NCBI GenBank assembly: GCA_964624235.1
Contig: CAZUXY010000046.1
Location: 1-39,592, forward strand
DNA length: 39,592 bases
Origin: CAZUXY01 sp964624235
Lineage (GTDB): Bacteria > Spirochaetota > UBA4802 > UBA5368
Direction of reading: 5' to 3'
Shown here piece after piece: positions 33,001-39,425 of this stretch (position 1 is the stretch's first letter; each line of letters starts with the position of its first letter). The notes under the pieces were generated by a model. The model saw only the letters and a list, made by a program, of their open reading frames with translations. It made no database searches and was not told the DNA's origin. The position numbers were made by a program, and so were the translations under genes.

Positions 33001-34353
33001 CACCACGGTCCCGCCGACCGCCCGTATATACTTGGCGTCCTGGCCGCCGATCTCGAAGATGGTCTCGATACCACGGTCGAAACGCGCCGCGCCGTGGAAA
33101 TGGGCCGTGATCTCGTTCACTATGAGGCCCGCCCCCATGATCTCGCCGATAAGCCTGCGTCCCGAGCCGGTGGTCCCCGCGGCCGTGATGACCGGCATAT
33201 CGGTCAGCACCTCCCGCATGGCGGCGAACAGGTCACGCGCCGCGCCCACCGGGTCGCCGGCGGTTTTGCGGTACAGGTCGCAGAGCACCCCTCCGTCTTC
33301 GGCGTCGACCAGCACCGCCTTGGTGGAGGTGGAGCCCACGTCGACACCCAGGGACACCCGCTGTCCGCACCTCGGCTCCCGGAAGAACCCTATCTCGGTA
33401 TCGCCGTGAAAAAATTCCCTGCGTACATCGCCCTGCGGGGGGACCGAGCTGGCGCACCGCAATACACGGAGTTCACGCTCCCCGGTTGTTGCGCTCTCGC
33501 CGGGCATTCCCGTGGGGGCGCCGCTTGCGCGATGCATATCCTGCTCGTCGGGACACCCGCCCGCCGGGATATCCGATGACGGCCGGACACGGCCATGGCG
33601 GCCGCCGTTATGATGCAACAGGGCGCCCAGTGCGGGCAGGTAATGTCCCCGCTCGTGAAAGAGCGCGCCGGGCGCCGCATCCAGCGTCCAGTGCCGCACG
33701 GCGCGGTTTAGAAAAATGCCGCCGCAGAAGAGAATGGAAGCGCGGGGCACGCCCCCCTTGAAGAGGGTCGAGAGCATGGTGTGCACCACGCCGCGGCAGA
33801 GTCCCGACCAGAGCGCCTCGCGGGAATATCCCTCCTGCTGGCGGTGGATCAGGTCGGACTTGGCGAAGACGGCGCAGCGCGTGGCGATATCGGGAGGATT
33901 GTCGGTGACCGGCATCCCGGCCAGGTCGCCGTACCCGTAGCCCATGCGGCGCATCTGTTCGTCGAGAAAGGAGCCGGTGCCGGCGGCGCAGAGGCCGTTC
34001 TCACGGTAGGCCCTGAAATTCCCCTTCGCGTCCAGTTCAATGCAGCGGATGGAGCCGGCGCCCACGTTGACGATGAAATCGCACCTGGTCCCGTGTACAC
34101 GCGCCGCCAGAACAGACGCCTGGATCTCGTCCACATAACGGGACCCCGGCAGCAGGGTCTGCATGGTCTGCCCGAAACGGCCAGTCACCGCCGGCGGGCC
34201 ACAGGCGCTCCAGGGACCCGCCCCGAGAAGCTCCTTCGTTTCCCGCACCGGATCGCCGTGGTGTTCCACGAACAGGTCATGGATTATGGCACCGTCCCCG
34301 CCGGCCAGTACCGCTTTGATGAATTTGCCGCCCGCGTCGATACCGAGTCTCAT
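30085..34353 (-). CDS. Giant 2-hydroxyacyl-CoA dehydratase activase-type fusion (HgdC/BadF x2 + HgdB-like)
   Basis: The 1422-residue protein joins two BcrA/BadF/HgdC-type ATPase domains (about 1-250 and 330-590), a cysteine knot-like segment (Cys616, 619, 623, 641), a DUF2229/COG3580 region (about 665-1010) and an HgdB-like COG3581 region (about 1050-1410). HgdC-type proteins pump an electron into a dehydratase using ATP. The cluster cysteines are kept in both lobes (Cys122/160 and Cys459/497, each in CAAGTGSF plus RCxVF). The second lobe has intact nucleotide loops DVGSTSTK and EIGGQDAK; the first reads DAGGKFIK and NVGAGSIR and looks degenerate. No separate dehydratase genes lie nearby. Its substrate and function are unknown; similar giant proteins occur in many anaerobes. 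Confidence 0.9.
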   Translation of the reverse strand: MRLGIDAGGKFIKAVLAGGDGAIIHDLFVEHHGDPVRETKELLGAGPWSACGPPAVTGRFGQTMQTLLPGSRYVDEIQASVLAARVHGTRCDFIVNVGAGSIRCIELDAKGNFRAYRENGLCAAGTGSFLDEQMRRMGYGYGDLAGMPVTDNPPDIATRCAVFAKSDLIHRQQEGYSREALWSGLCRGVVHTMLSTLFKGGVPRASILFCGGIFLNRAVRHWTLDAAPGALFHERGHYLPALGALLHHNGGRHGRVRPSSDIPAGGCPDEQDMHRASGAPTGMPGESATTGERELRVLRCASSVPPQGDVRREFFHGDTEIGFFREPRCGQRVSLGVDVGSTSTKAVLVDAEDGGVLCDLYRKTAGDPVGAARDLFAAMREVLTDMPVITAAGTTGSGRRLIGEIMGAGLIVNEITAHFHGAARFDRGIETIFEIGGQDAKYIRAVGGTVVDSAMNYVCAAGTGSFIEEQANRLGFDVREAGSLALGRRIPHTSDRCTVFMEQDIHKLLGEGHSREEVLAGVMYAVAKNYLHRVVGSRPVDGDRVFFQGATARNRALVAAFEMLLDREIVVSPCCHVMGAYGAALLALERKSDRSDVRFRGIGAFDGDIRLEYRRCGDCSNHCNITVARIGDEEITWGHLCGREGNTKRTVRRGKNHFDGMGFDGVDSERAKSPEGANIYARLRENPDRGTIGIPLHLSMFHYLPLWETFLRELGFTVVRSGKSRKRHRDRAVELALADFCFPLKMGMAHAELLASEPGVDALFYPTLVSETPQKNGMPRVFCPYVIAFPSLMKQAVELPVPVIAPALDFRLDRNLLVRELASVFADYGVCAEEAGRAFDRGMEHLRRYRRERYREGAGVISRLKETGGTGLVLVGRPYNLYDPVVNLGLVERFRNFGVEVFPYEYLLDPDDDGDCVPHMYWHYGEKILRAAELIRETPDLYPVYFSNFGCGPDSFVLSRFEKTMRGKPYLILELDEHGADTGYLTRIEAFMDVVTAPGRETPRGGRGHEKFQGKWHRRERTLWIPPMHEISARLSAAGFRAWGFDARALPTEDALSLETGRQGVRGSECLPAHTTIGVFLRTMKKIGADPARQAFFMPTAEGPCRYGQYTVLHRQILDRHGYGATAIFSPSSVNSYMGMPESLRMYLWDILLAGDMVMKAVCRTRPYETRPGETDRLALDAVGVLEREIEERADLVPATLRAVTKIMAAPVSDTPRPLVGIVGEIYVRCNPFCNNNLIRAVEAQGGEAWLAPVSEWILYTSWCERYFAHLYRRGRLHNFILDLKTRYIFGRARKFEHALRPHLEDRFEPEVERVLELGRRYVPVIFEGEAILTVGRALAFADDGAALVVNCAPFGCMPGNVTGAFFQGINRESAVPVVTLFYDGESDINRIAGIYLNNLETGDLPPSAIDAAGMAVEKHSG

Positions 34354-34414
34354 AATGATTTTTCCGGTGAAATATTTTTTTGGATGATTTCAGCGTGTGA
34401 AAGCTATGAATCGA

Positions 34415-34433
34415 ACACTTGTAGAATAAGTGT
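34415..34433. promoter_or_regulatory. Palindrome overlapping the activase promoter
   Basis: ACACTT (34415-34420) and AAGTGT (34428-34433) are perfect 6-bp arms around GTAGAAT. The site covers the predicted -10 and the start of transcription of the giant activase gene, the position of a repressor operator. The binding protein is unknown. Confidence 0.4.
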
Positions 34434-34456
34434 AGTTATTTGGACAGTTTTGTCAA
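34429..34456 (-). promoter_or_regulatory. Candidate sigma70 promoter of the giant activase gene
   Basis: The minus strand shows a perfect TTGACA (34451-34456), a 16-bp spacer and TACACT (34429-34434; four of six matches). The transcript would start near 34421, about 70 bases before the ATG at 34353. Confidence 0.5.
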
Positions 34457-34476
34457 ATGTATTTTATTTTTTATTT

Positions 34477-34535
34477 ATGGGCATCCCGAAAAAACAAGAT
34501 TTACCGGGATACACCAATGGAAAATTCTGATTTTT
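34477..34535. repeat. Degenerate copy of a short dispersed element
   Basis: This segment begins ATGGGCAT, then has GAAAAAACAAGATTT and later GGAAAATTCTGATTTTT. The same blocks, in the same order and nearly the same spacing, occur at 38274-38347. The right-hand inverted end is not recognisable here. Confidence 0.4.
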
Positions 34536-34784
34536 CACCATAATATGTGAATATGCGCCCGCAAGGGACATCCACATGGTAATGGTGAGAGGTTCCCTTA
34601 TATCACAACTCATCCACGGGATGTTCATTTTTACATAAATATCAGTACAAATCCCCGCGGCATGGATCACAGGCTACAGGGATATGTGCTATCGAAATTT
34701 TTCGGGTTTCTGATTGCTCAGGGCAGGAGGGGTACGTACGACGGTAACCGGCCCCTTAAAAGCAGCGTCGCGCCGCCGTGCCGC

Positions 34785-35663
34785 TCAGAATCGCAGGGTG
34801 GCCGAGAGGGAGACCCCCTCCGGCACGAATACCGTGGCCCCGTAACCGGGGCGTACCGCCGGCATGAGCGGATTTATGGAAAAAAAGACCTCGCCCTCAC
34901 CGTTGCGGGATATGCCTTTCTTTTCGTTGTACTTTTTTACCCGCTGATACGAATAGACCGCGTCGGCGGCGGTGAATAGCGCCCAGGCCCCCAGTGAGAT
35001 GAGGGCGATGGTGCGGAATTTTTCATCCTGCAAAAGGTAATTGTTCGATGACGAATCGGACCCGTCCGACTCGTACGACGGGCCGATGCTGACCGAGGCG
35101 AAGAGCAGCGACAGGGGCACCAGGAGCGAACCTGATTTCAGAAAACAGAAGCTCACCCCCAGCCAGTCGGTGCCCACCAGCAGGCTGCCGCTCTTCAGGG
35201 GGATCAGAGAAACCTGCGCCGCGTATTTAGGGGTGTAAATTTTCGTTTTTCCCGTGGCGGCATCCCCGGCCCTTCGTGTTTTCAGTATCTCGCTCACCTC
35301 GCCCTTCGCCACCCGTATCTCGTCGGGCTTCGCGAGGTCGGGGCGCACGTAATAGGCGCCGTCGTCGTCGAACACGATATGACCTGATATCTCGGCGCCC
35401 CCGCGGGTGTAGATGAAAACGCGGGTTTTATAGTCCGCCGAACCGGTTTTACGCAGCACCAGGTGCCGGGGAATCTGGACCTTCATTTTGTTCGCCGTTT
35501 CCACGGTTATTTCTTTATCGCTCTCGGCGGTCACCTTCCCTTCCACGATGGACCCGTCTTTAAGGAAGATGGACTCCGCGGCGGCAATCGAAATGGATGA
35601 CAGCACGATTACCGCGATTGCGGCGGTTTTCAGCACACTCCCGAATAATCCCCGAAAAATCAT
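34785..35663 (-). CDS. Unknown envelope protein with N-terminal SH3-like/DGSxxEG segment
   Basis: No named family is recognised. From ATG 35663 (GGAGG five bases upstream) the product is 292 residues: a signal peptide (about 1-29, ending IAAAES), then a beta-rich region starting FLKDGSIVEGKVTAESD, a pattern common in secreted spirochaete and deltaproteobacterial proteins in which a small beta barrel senses or binds. A second beta unit repeats this design (GGAEISGHIVFDDDG, about 90-105). The C-terminal half has a hydrophobic hairpin (about 155-190), a membrane helix (about 222-240) and ends in a short aromatic strand, FVPEGVSLSATLRF. The open frame extends upstream to 35783, but the signal peptide and ribosome site fix the shorter start. 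The function is unknown. Confidence 0.78.
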   Translation of the reverse strand: MIFRGLFGSVLKTAAIAVIVLSSISIAAAESIFLKDGSIVEGKVTAESDKEITVETANKMKVQIPRHLVLRKTGSADYKTRVFIYTRGGAEISGHIVFDDDGAYYVRPDLAKPDEIRVAKGEVSEILKTRRAGDAATGKTKIYTPKYAAQVSLIPLKSGSLLVGTDWLGVSFCFLKSGSLLVPLSLLFASVSIGPSYESDGSDSSSNNYLLQDEKFRTIALISLGAWALFTAADAVYSYQRVKKYNEKKGISRNGEGEVFFSINPLMPAVRPGYGATVFVPEGVSLSATLRF

Positions 35664-36192
35664 GTATACCTCCGTTAACCACGTGATCAACGATTCTCTG
35701 TATTCCAGACGCCTGTTATGATGCTTCATCGCAACTCTATACCTAATGATTCCCCTTTCAATACTTTTTATTGTTTGCCTCATATAAAATTATAGTTTTC
35801 AGGGTAAAACCGGGTCCCGGCTCAGGTTTTTCACGTATCGGCGCCCTGCCGCGAATTTACGTACCGGCACTGCGTCTTCCTCCAATTTCTCCTTGACGAT
35901 CATTTCATGCAGTGATATACATTCCTGTTGTTTTTTGGCTCATTTCCCGTCCGCACGCCGTCTACCCGGAAATGAGACACCGCGCCGCATGACCTTTGTA
36001 CCGGTTATGCGGACGGTCGCGTACAGGGCCCGCGCATCCGGGTGTAGTTCGACGGAAGATTTTCCCGGGCGGGTTTTTTATTGCCGCGATCGCGGCGGAC
36101 CGTATGGATCCCGCGGCAGGTACACCGGTGTTCCCGGGCGGGGTCCAGACACACAAACTACAGCCTTTATATTATTTTTGGAGGTATTTCCG
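35664..36192. other. Long intergenic region before the FadL-type gene
   Basis: No gene is called. The frame of the downstream porin happens to stay open back to 35893, but the upstream part lacks protein-like character and a ribosome site. CCGTCCGCA (35947-35955) and TGCGGACGG (36008-36016) form a perfect 9-bp inverted repeat. The divergent promoters of the two neighbouring envelope genes should lie here, but no strong -35/-10 pair was found. Confidence 0.5.
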
Positions 36193-37422
36193 GTGAAAAA
36201 AACATTATTTGTACTGCTTTTCTTCGCCCTCATCTTTTCTACCGAGGGACTTTTTGCCAGCGGCATGGATGAAAATCCCAACCAGAGCGTGAATTACATC
36301 CGCACCAGCAAGCGCAACGCCGCCACCGACGCCGCCGACGCCGCTTTTTATAACCCGGCCGGCACGGTGAAGCTCGCCGACGGCATGCACCTGAACGTGG
36401 GCACCCAGTACGTGGTGCGCAAGCACGAGCATGAGGCCGCGGGCACCACCTACACCGACGAAGGGCCGGTATTCTTTCCCAACCTGCACATGGTGTGGAA
36501 ACAGAAAAACTGGGCCGCGTTTTATTCCTTTACCATCCCCGGAGGGGGAGGATGGTCGGACTTCAAAGACGGCACTTCCACTTCCATGTACTTAACGCAA
36601 ATGTATGCGGCGGCGATACTCATGGGAGGACCCTGGTTTCCTAAAGAATCCACCCAGAAAGGGTTCTCTTATTATATCGCCAATTCCCTCGGCGCCGCAT
36701 ATGCCGTAAACGATATCATTTCCATCGGCGCGGTGGGCAGGTACATCTTCGCGATGAAACAGTACGAAATGGAACTGACCGCCACGAATTTGACCGTAGA
36801 TTCCACTTCAAAGGAAAAAGGCGAAGACCGGGCACATGGGTTCGCCCCGATCTTCAGCATCAATATTTCCCCGACCAAAGAACTCAACATCGGCCTGAAA
36901 TACCAGATGAAAACCACGCTGGAGTTTGAAACCGATATTAAAAAAGGCCAGATACTCGCTTCCACTGACGGGCAGAAATACCGCCGTGACCTGCCCGCCC
37001 AGGCGAGTATCGGCATTTCCTATAGAATCATCCCGACCCTGATGGTGGAGGTGGATGCCAATTATTTCTTTACGAAAGACGCCGCCTGGAACGGTGAGCA
37101 GCGCAAGTGGGACAACGCCTACGACGCGGGCTTCGCCGTGGAATACACCATCATCCCGCAGCTAAAAGCCAGCGTGGGATTCGGCTACAGCTGGCAGAAC
37201 GCCAAGGGCGACGACGCCAACGATTCGTCTGAACGCTATGCCAATCCCTACCTGGATGTGTGGGCCATATCGGGAGGACTCGGGTACGCCGTTATGCCCG
37301 AACTGACCATCAACGCGGGGCTCATCCGCTCCTTTTTCAAGGATGAAACCACCGCGCAGAACATTAAGGTGAAACGTGAAACATGGCTGGTAGGTCTGGG
37401 TGTGGATTATAAGGTGTTATAA
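36193..37422 (+). CDS. FadL/OmpP1-type outer-membrane transport protein
   Basis: This is a 409-residue outer-membrane barrel of the FadL group, which lets long-chain fatty acids or other hydrophobic compounds cross the outer membrane. It starts at GTG 36193 with GGAGG eight bases upstream, followed by a signal peptide (about 1-22, ending LFAS). The family mark is the early DAAFYNPAGTVKLADG segment. After that come alternating barrel strands to the C terminus, ending LGVDYKVL. A loop with GGGGWSDFKDG is in the expected plug/strand region. A strong intrinsic terminator follows 64 bp after the stop, so the gene is probably expressed alone. Confidence 0.88.
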   Translation: MKKTLFVLLFFALIFSTEGLFASGMDENPNQSVNYIRTSKRNAATDAADAAFYNPAGTVKLADGMHLNVGTQYVVRKHEHEAAGTTYTDEGPVFFPNLHMVWKQKNWAAFYSFTIPGGGGWSDFKDGTSTSMYLTQMYAAAILMGGPWFPKESTQKGFSYYIANSLGAAYAVNDIISIGAVGRYIFAMKQYEMELTATNLTVDSTSKEKGEDRAHGFAPIFSINISPTKELNIGLKYQMKTTLEFETDIKKGQILASTDGQKYRRDLPAQASIGISYRIIPTLMVEVDANYFFTKDAAWNGEQRKWDNAYDAGFAVEYTIIPQLKASVGFGYSWQNAKGDDANDSSERYANPYLDVWAISGGLGYAVMPELTINAGLIRSFFKDETTAQNIKVKRETWLVGLGVDYKVL

Positions 37423-37442
37423 CAGACGACGATCCGATTATT

Positions 37443-37472
37443 CGAAAGCGACGCTGTATATCGTCGCTTTCG
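37443..37472. repeat. Perfect 11-bp inverted repeat after the FadL-type gene
   Basis: CGAAAGCGACG (37443-37453) and CGTCGCTTTCG (37462-37472) form a perfect stem with an eight-base loop. It precedes the T-run terminator by 13 bp, so the transcript would end in two tandem hairpins. Confidence 0.6.
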
Positions 37473-37485
37473 ATAACGTGTGAAG

Positions 37486-37509
37486 GCGCGGATTGTATCC
37501 GCGCTTTTT
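37486..37509 (+). terminator. Intrinsic terminator of the FadL-type gene
   Basis: GCGCGGA (37486-37492) and TCCGCGC (37498-37504) form a perfect 7-bp stem with loop TTGTA, followed directly by five T (37505-37509). It is the clearest terminator in the window and lies between two convergent genes. Confidence 0.88.
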
Positions 37510-37511
37510 CT

Positions 37512-38069
37512 TTAAAAAATTCTCAGCAGCACCACCGTCACGTTGATCACCACAAAGGCCGTCCCGATGAGCCAGGTGAGGGTGGAAAATCTTTTATCGA
37601 AGTGATGAATAAGATCGTCAAAGCGTTTGTCCATTGCTACGAAACGTACATCAACCGCCTCGAAGCGGGCGTCCATCTCCCGAATCAATGAATCAAACCG
37701 TTTATCCATGGATTCGAAGCGTTTGTCCATGGACTCGAAGCGTTTGTCCACGGACTCGAAGCGTTTGTCCACGGACTCGAAACGCTTGTCCACAGCTTCA
37801 AAGCGCCGCTCCATGGAGGCAAAACCCGCTTTCATTTCATCTATCGCATGGACGATATCGGCCCGCTGGGCGTCCAGGCGGCGTTCCTGCTCCTCCATGC
37901 GGGCGTCACGTTCCAGGGCCCACACCATGCCGCCGTGGATGATGTCGGCCAGCTGTTCTATCCGGTCGTCGGTGCGTTCGGTAACGGCGCCCCGCACGGC
38001 GCCCACGATGACTGATCGTGGTATCATCACTTCTCCGGTTTTCTCCGTCTTTCGTTCTTTCCTTTCCAT
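37512..38069 (-). CDS. Coiled-coil protein with DKRFES repeats and C-terminal membrane anchor
   Basis: The 185-residue product (ATG 38069 with GGAGG five bases upstream) has a charged N-terminal segment and a middle helical region built from a seven-residue repeat, DKRFES(V/M), about five to six times (about 83-125), flanked by decayed units (FEAVDVR, FVAMDKR). It ends in one membrane helix (about 165-183) with a short basic end. Seven-residue spacing means a two-stranded coiled coil. Proteins of this form occur in many bacteria, often next to toxin-like or mobile genes, and have no agreed function. The repeat part is encoded by a 21-bp tandem repeat that could change length. Confidence 0.8.
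   Translation of the reverse strand: MERKERKTEKTGEVMIPRSVIVGAVRGAVTERTDDRIEQLADIIHGGMVWALERDARMEEQERRLDAQRADIVHAIDEMKAGFASMERRFEAVDKRFESVDKRFESVDKRFESMDKRFESMDKRFDSLIREMDARFEAVDVRFVAMDKRFDDLIHHFDKRFSTLTWLIGTAFVVINVTVVLLRIF
37693..37818. repeat. 21-bp tandem repeat, six units
   Basis: Six consecutive 21-bp units fill this interval inside the coiled-coil gene. The second to fourth units differ at one base only, and the outer ones differ at several bases. Each unit encodes seven residues, so gain or loss of units would keep the frame. Confidence 0.9.
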
Positions 38070-38273
38070 AATACCCTCCGCGCGGCGTGTTTTCAAGCAA
38101 AAAGCGGGCAGTGTTTCTATATATACGGCGCCGCATGGGATAATTTGAAAAATAAATTGAGGTTTGACAGAATGACCGGGGACAGTACGACAGCGCAACG
38201 GTAAACTTGCTGATACCTAACGAGGTTGGGCACAATATAAGGGAACTTTTACATAGTATATTTTAGATCTCCC

Positions 38274-38347
38274 ATGGGCACATATCAGGGAAAAACAGGA
38301 TTTTCAACAGCGGCATTTCGGAAAATTTCAATTTTAGAGGTGCCCAT
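38274..38347. repeat. Short element with perfect 8-bp terminal inverted repeats
   Basis: ATGGGCAC (38274-38281) and GTGCCCAT (38340-38347) bound a 58-base AT-rich centre with no coding potential. A related but less complete sequence lies at 34477-34535. This is the shape of a small MITE-like or hairpin element; it sits just downstream of the HEPN gene. Confidence 0.5.
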
Positions 38348-38366
38348 AAGCTGAAACGGCACATCT

Positions 38367-38762
38367 TCACGACGAAACCAGTTTTTTGATTTCAATAATA
38401 AAATCCGACATCTCCGCAAGCATTCGGGCTGTTTCTTCGGCTGAAAAATCCACAAACGCGTCGTAATCACCCCTGGTCCGGCTCTGGAAAGCATTTCTCA
38501 GGCTCTTGCCGAATTGGACGCCTACCATACCTGGAGCGACGAATTCCTTATTGAACCAGCCCAATAATTGACGATGTTTCGATGTTTCATATCCATGTTT
38601 TATGGCAAGCGCTGATAAGGCATAAAACATACCATAGTAAACGCGATTCACCGCAACGGAGTATTTACCGTTATTCAATAAAAATCGCACCAGTTCGATG
38701 GTTTCCTCGGCCTGTTCAATGCGAAATTGTATTAATGCTTTTCTGTCTTTTTCGTCGATCAC
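38367..38762 (-). CDS. HEPN-domain protein of an MNT/HEPN pair
   Basis: This is a 131-residue, all-helical HEPN protein of the COG1895/COG2250 type. The family pattern is visible: RIEQAEETIELVRFLL, then AVNRVYYGMFYALSALAIKHG, and SRTRGDYDAFVDFSAE toward the C terminus. HEPN proteins paired with minimal nucleotidyltransferases often act as RNase toxins, but the RxxxxH motif of HepT-type RNases is not seen here, so toxicity is not certain. The start is GTG at 38762, which overlaps the stop of the nucleotidyltransferase gene by 4 bp, so the two are translated together. Confidence 0.88.
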   Translation of the reverse strand: MIDEKDRKALIQFRIEQAEETIELVRFLLNNGKYSVAVNRVYYGMFYALSALAIKHGYETSKHRQLLGWFNKEFVAPGMVGVQFGKSLRNAFQSRTRGDYDAFVDFSAEETARMLAEMSDFIIEIKKLVSS

Positions 38763-39082
38763 ACGCGGAGTCCGCGGGAGAGTGCATTTGAGTATACAGG
38801 CTGTTTGCCCCTCAGGGTTATAAGCTCTTCTTCGCCGATGATGTGCGTATCGAGCGGAATGCCGTACTTCAGTTCAATATCGTAGCATATATCCGAGACG
38901 GCCCTCTCGGTTTTCCAGTCGGCTTTTTCTTTCAGTACTACGAGAACGTCAAAATCCGAATCAGGGCCTGCCATGCCGTGTGTCCTGGAACCGAAAAGAA
39001 CCACGTCCGTTACACCACCGGCAAATGTACTTTGCAATAAGGATTTCAATTCCGCAAGAGCGTTTTTTTCATCAATGTTCAT
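38759..39082 (-). CDS. Minimal nucleotidyltransferase (MNT), partner of HEPN
   Basis: This is a 107-residue nucleotidyltransferase of the DNA polymerase beta fold. The catalytic motif is complete: LFGSRTHGMAGPDSDFDVLVV, in which GSR and the two Asp of DSDFD bind nucleotide and metal. In known MNT-HEPN pairs it acts as antitoxin by adding AMP groups to the HEPN toxin. The frame opens at GTG 39133, but a TATAAT-type -10 at 39105-39110 lies inside that extension, so ATG 39082 (MNIDEKNA) is preferred; its ribosome site is weak. Confidence 0.88.
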   Translation of the reverse strand: MNIDEKNALAELKSLLQSTFAGGVTDVVLFGSRTHGMAGPDSDFDVLVVLKEKADWKTERAVSDICYDIELKYGIPLDTHIIGEEELITLRGKQPVYSNALSRGLRV

Positions 39083-39311
39083 TTTCAGCACATGTATAAA
39101 CCGTATTATATGGTACCCACACAAATGGTACACAGGTTACACCCCTTAGTCAAGTCCAAATAAAGACATTTTAACGTCAACAACGGCGGCATATAACGGT
39201 TTTTTCACCCGTGTTCCCGAAACCACTCATACTACCCCCTGTGTTTACCGACAATGACTTCATTGATTGAACGGCGTTCAATTCACCCGGATGGATGTTT
39301 TTAAAAATGTG

Positions 39312-39340
39312 TTGACAAACAATAAAATTCCGCGCATAAA
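39312..39340 (+). promoter_or_regulatory. Candidate sigma70 promoter
   Basis: TTGACA (39312-39317), a 17-bp spacer and CATAAA (39335-39340; four of six matches) lie on the plus strand. It points toward the right edge of the window. Confidence 0.5.
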
Positions 39341-39396
39341 CGCGTAAGAGTTGTATAATGATCGCACCATGTCCCTGACATTATAATAAAAATGTA

Positions 39397-39425
39397 TTGA
39401 CATACAGGTTTTGTTGTTTTAGAAT
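39397..39425 (+). promoter_or_regulatory. Strong candidate sigma70 promoter
   Basis: A perfect TTGACA (39397-39402) is separated by exactly 17 bp from TAGAAT (39420-39425; five of six matches), the best promoter in the window. Transcription should start near 39431, the same base as an ATG that opens a 35-codon frame (39431-39538). Confidence 0.65.

Larger units (their letters stand above)
34354..34784. other. AT-rich intergenic region with promoter and repeat
   Basis: This stretch holds the candidate promoter of the giant activase gene (34429-34456), a palindrome (34415-34433) and a short repeat-like element (34477-34535). A 68-codon open frame on the minus strand (34464-34670) has no ribosome site and no protein-like features, and is not called. 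Nothing else was recognised. Confidence 0.6.

Noticed and set aside
31819..33579. 586-codon open frame on the plus strand
   Set aside because: It is the antisense shadow of the GC-rich giant activase gene and shows no family motifs.
34464..34670. 68-codon minus-strand frame upstream of the giant activase
   Set aside because: No ribosome site and no protein-like features; it covers the promoter and repeat region.
35893..36192. Upstream extension of the FadL-type frame
   Set aside because: No ribosome site upstream and no protein-like content; the signal peptide begins at GTG 36193.
37693..37818. Regular repeats that might suggest a CRISPR array
   Set aside because: The 21-bp units are directly adjacent with no spacers and lie inside a coding frame.
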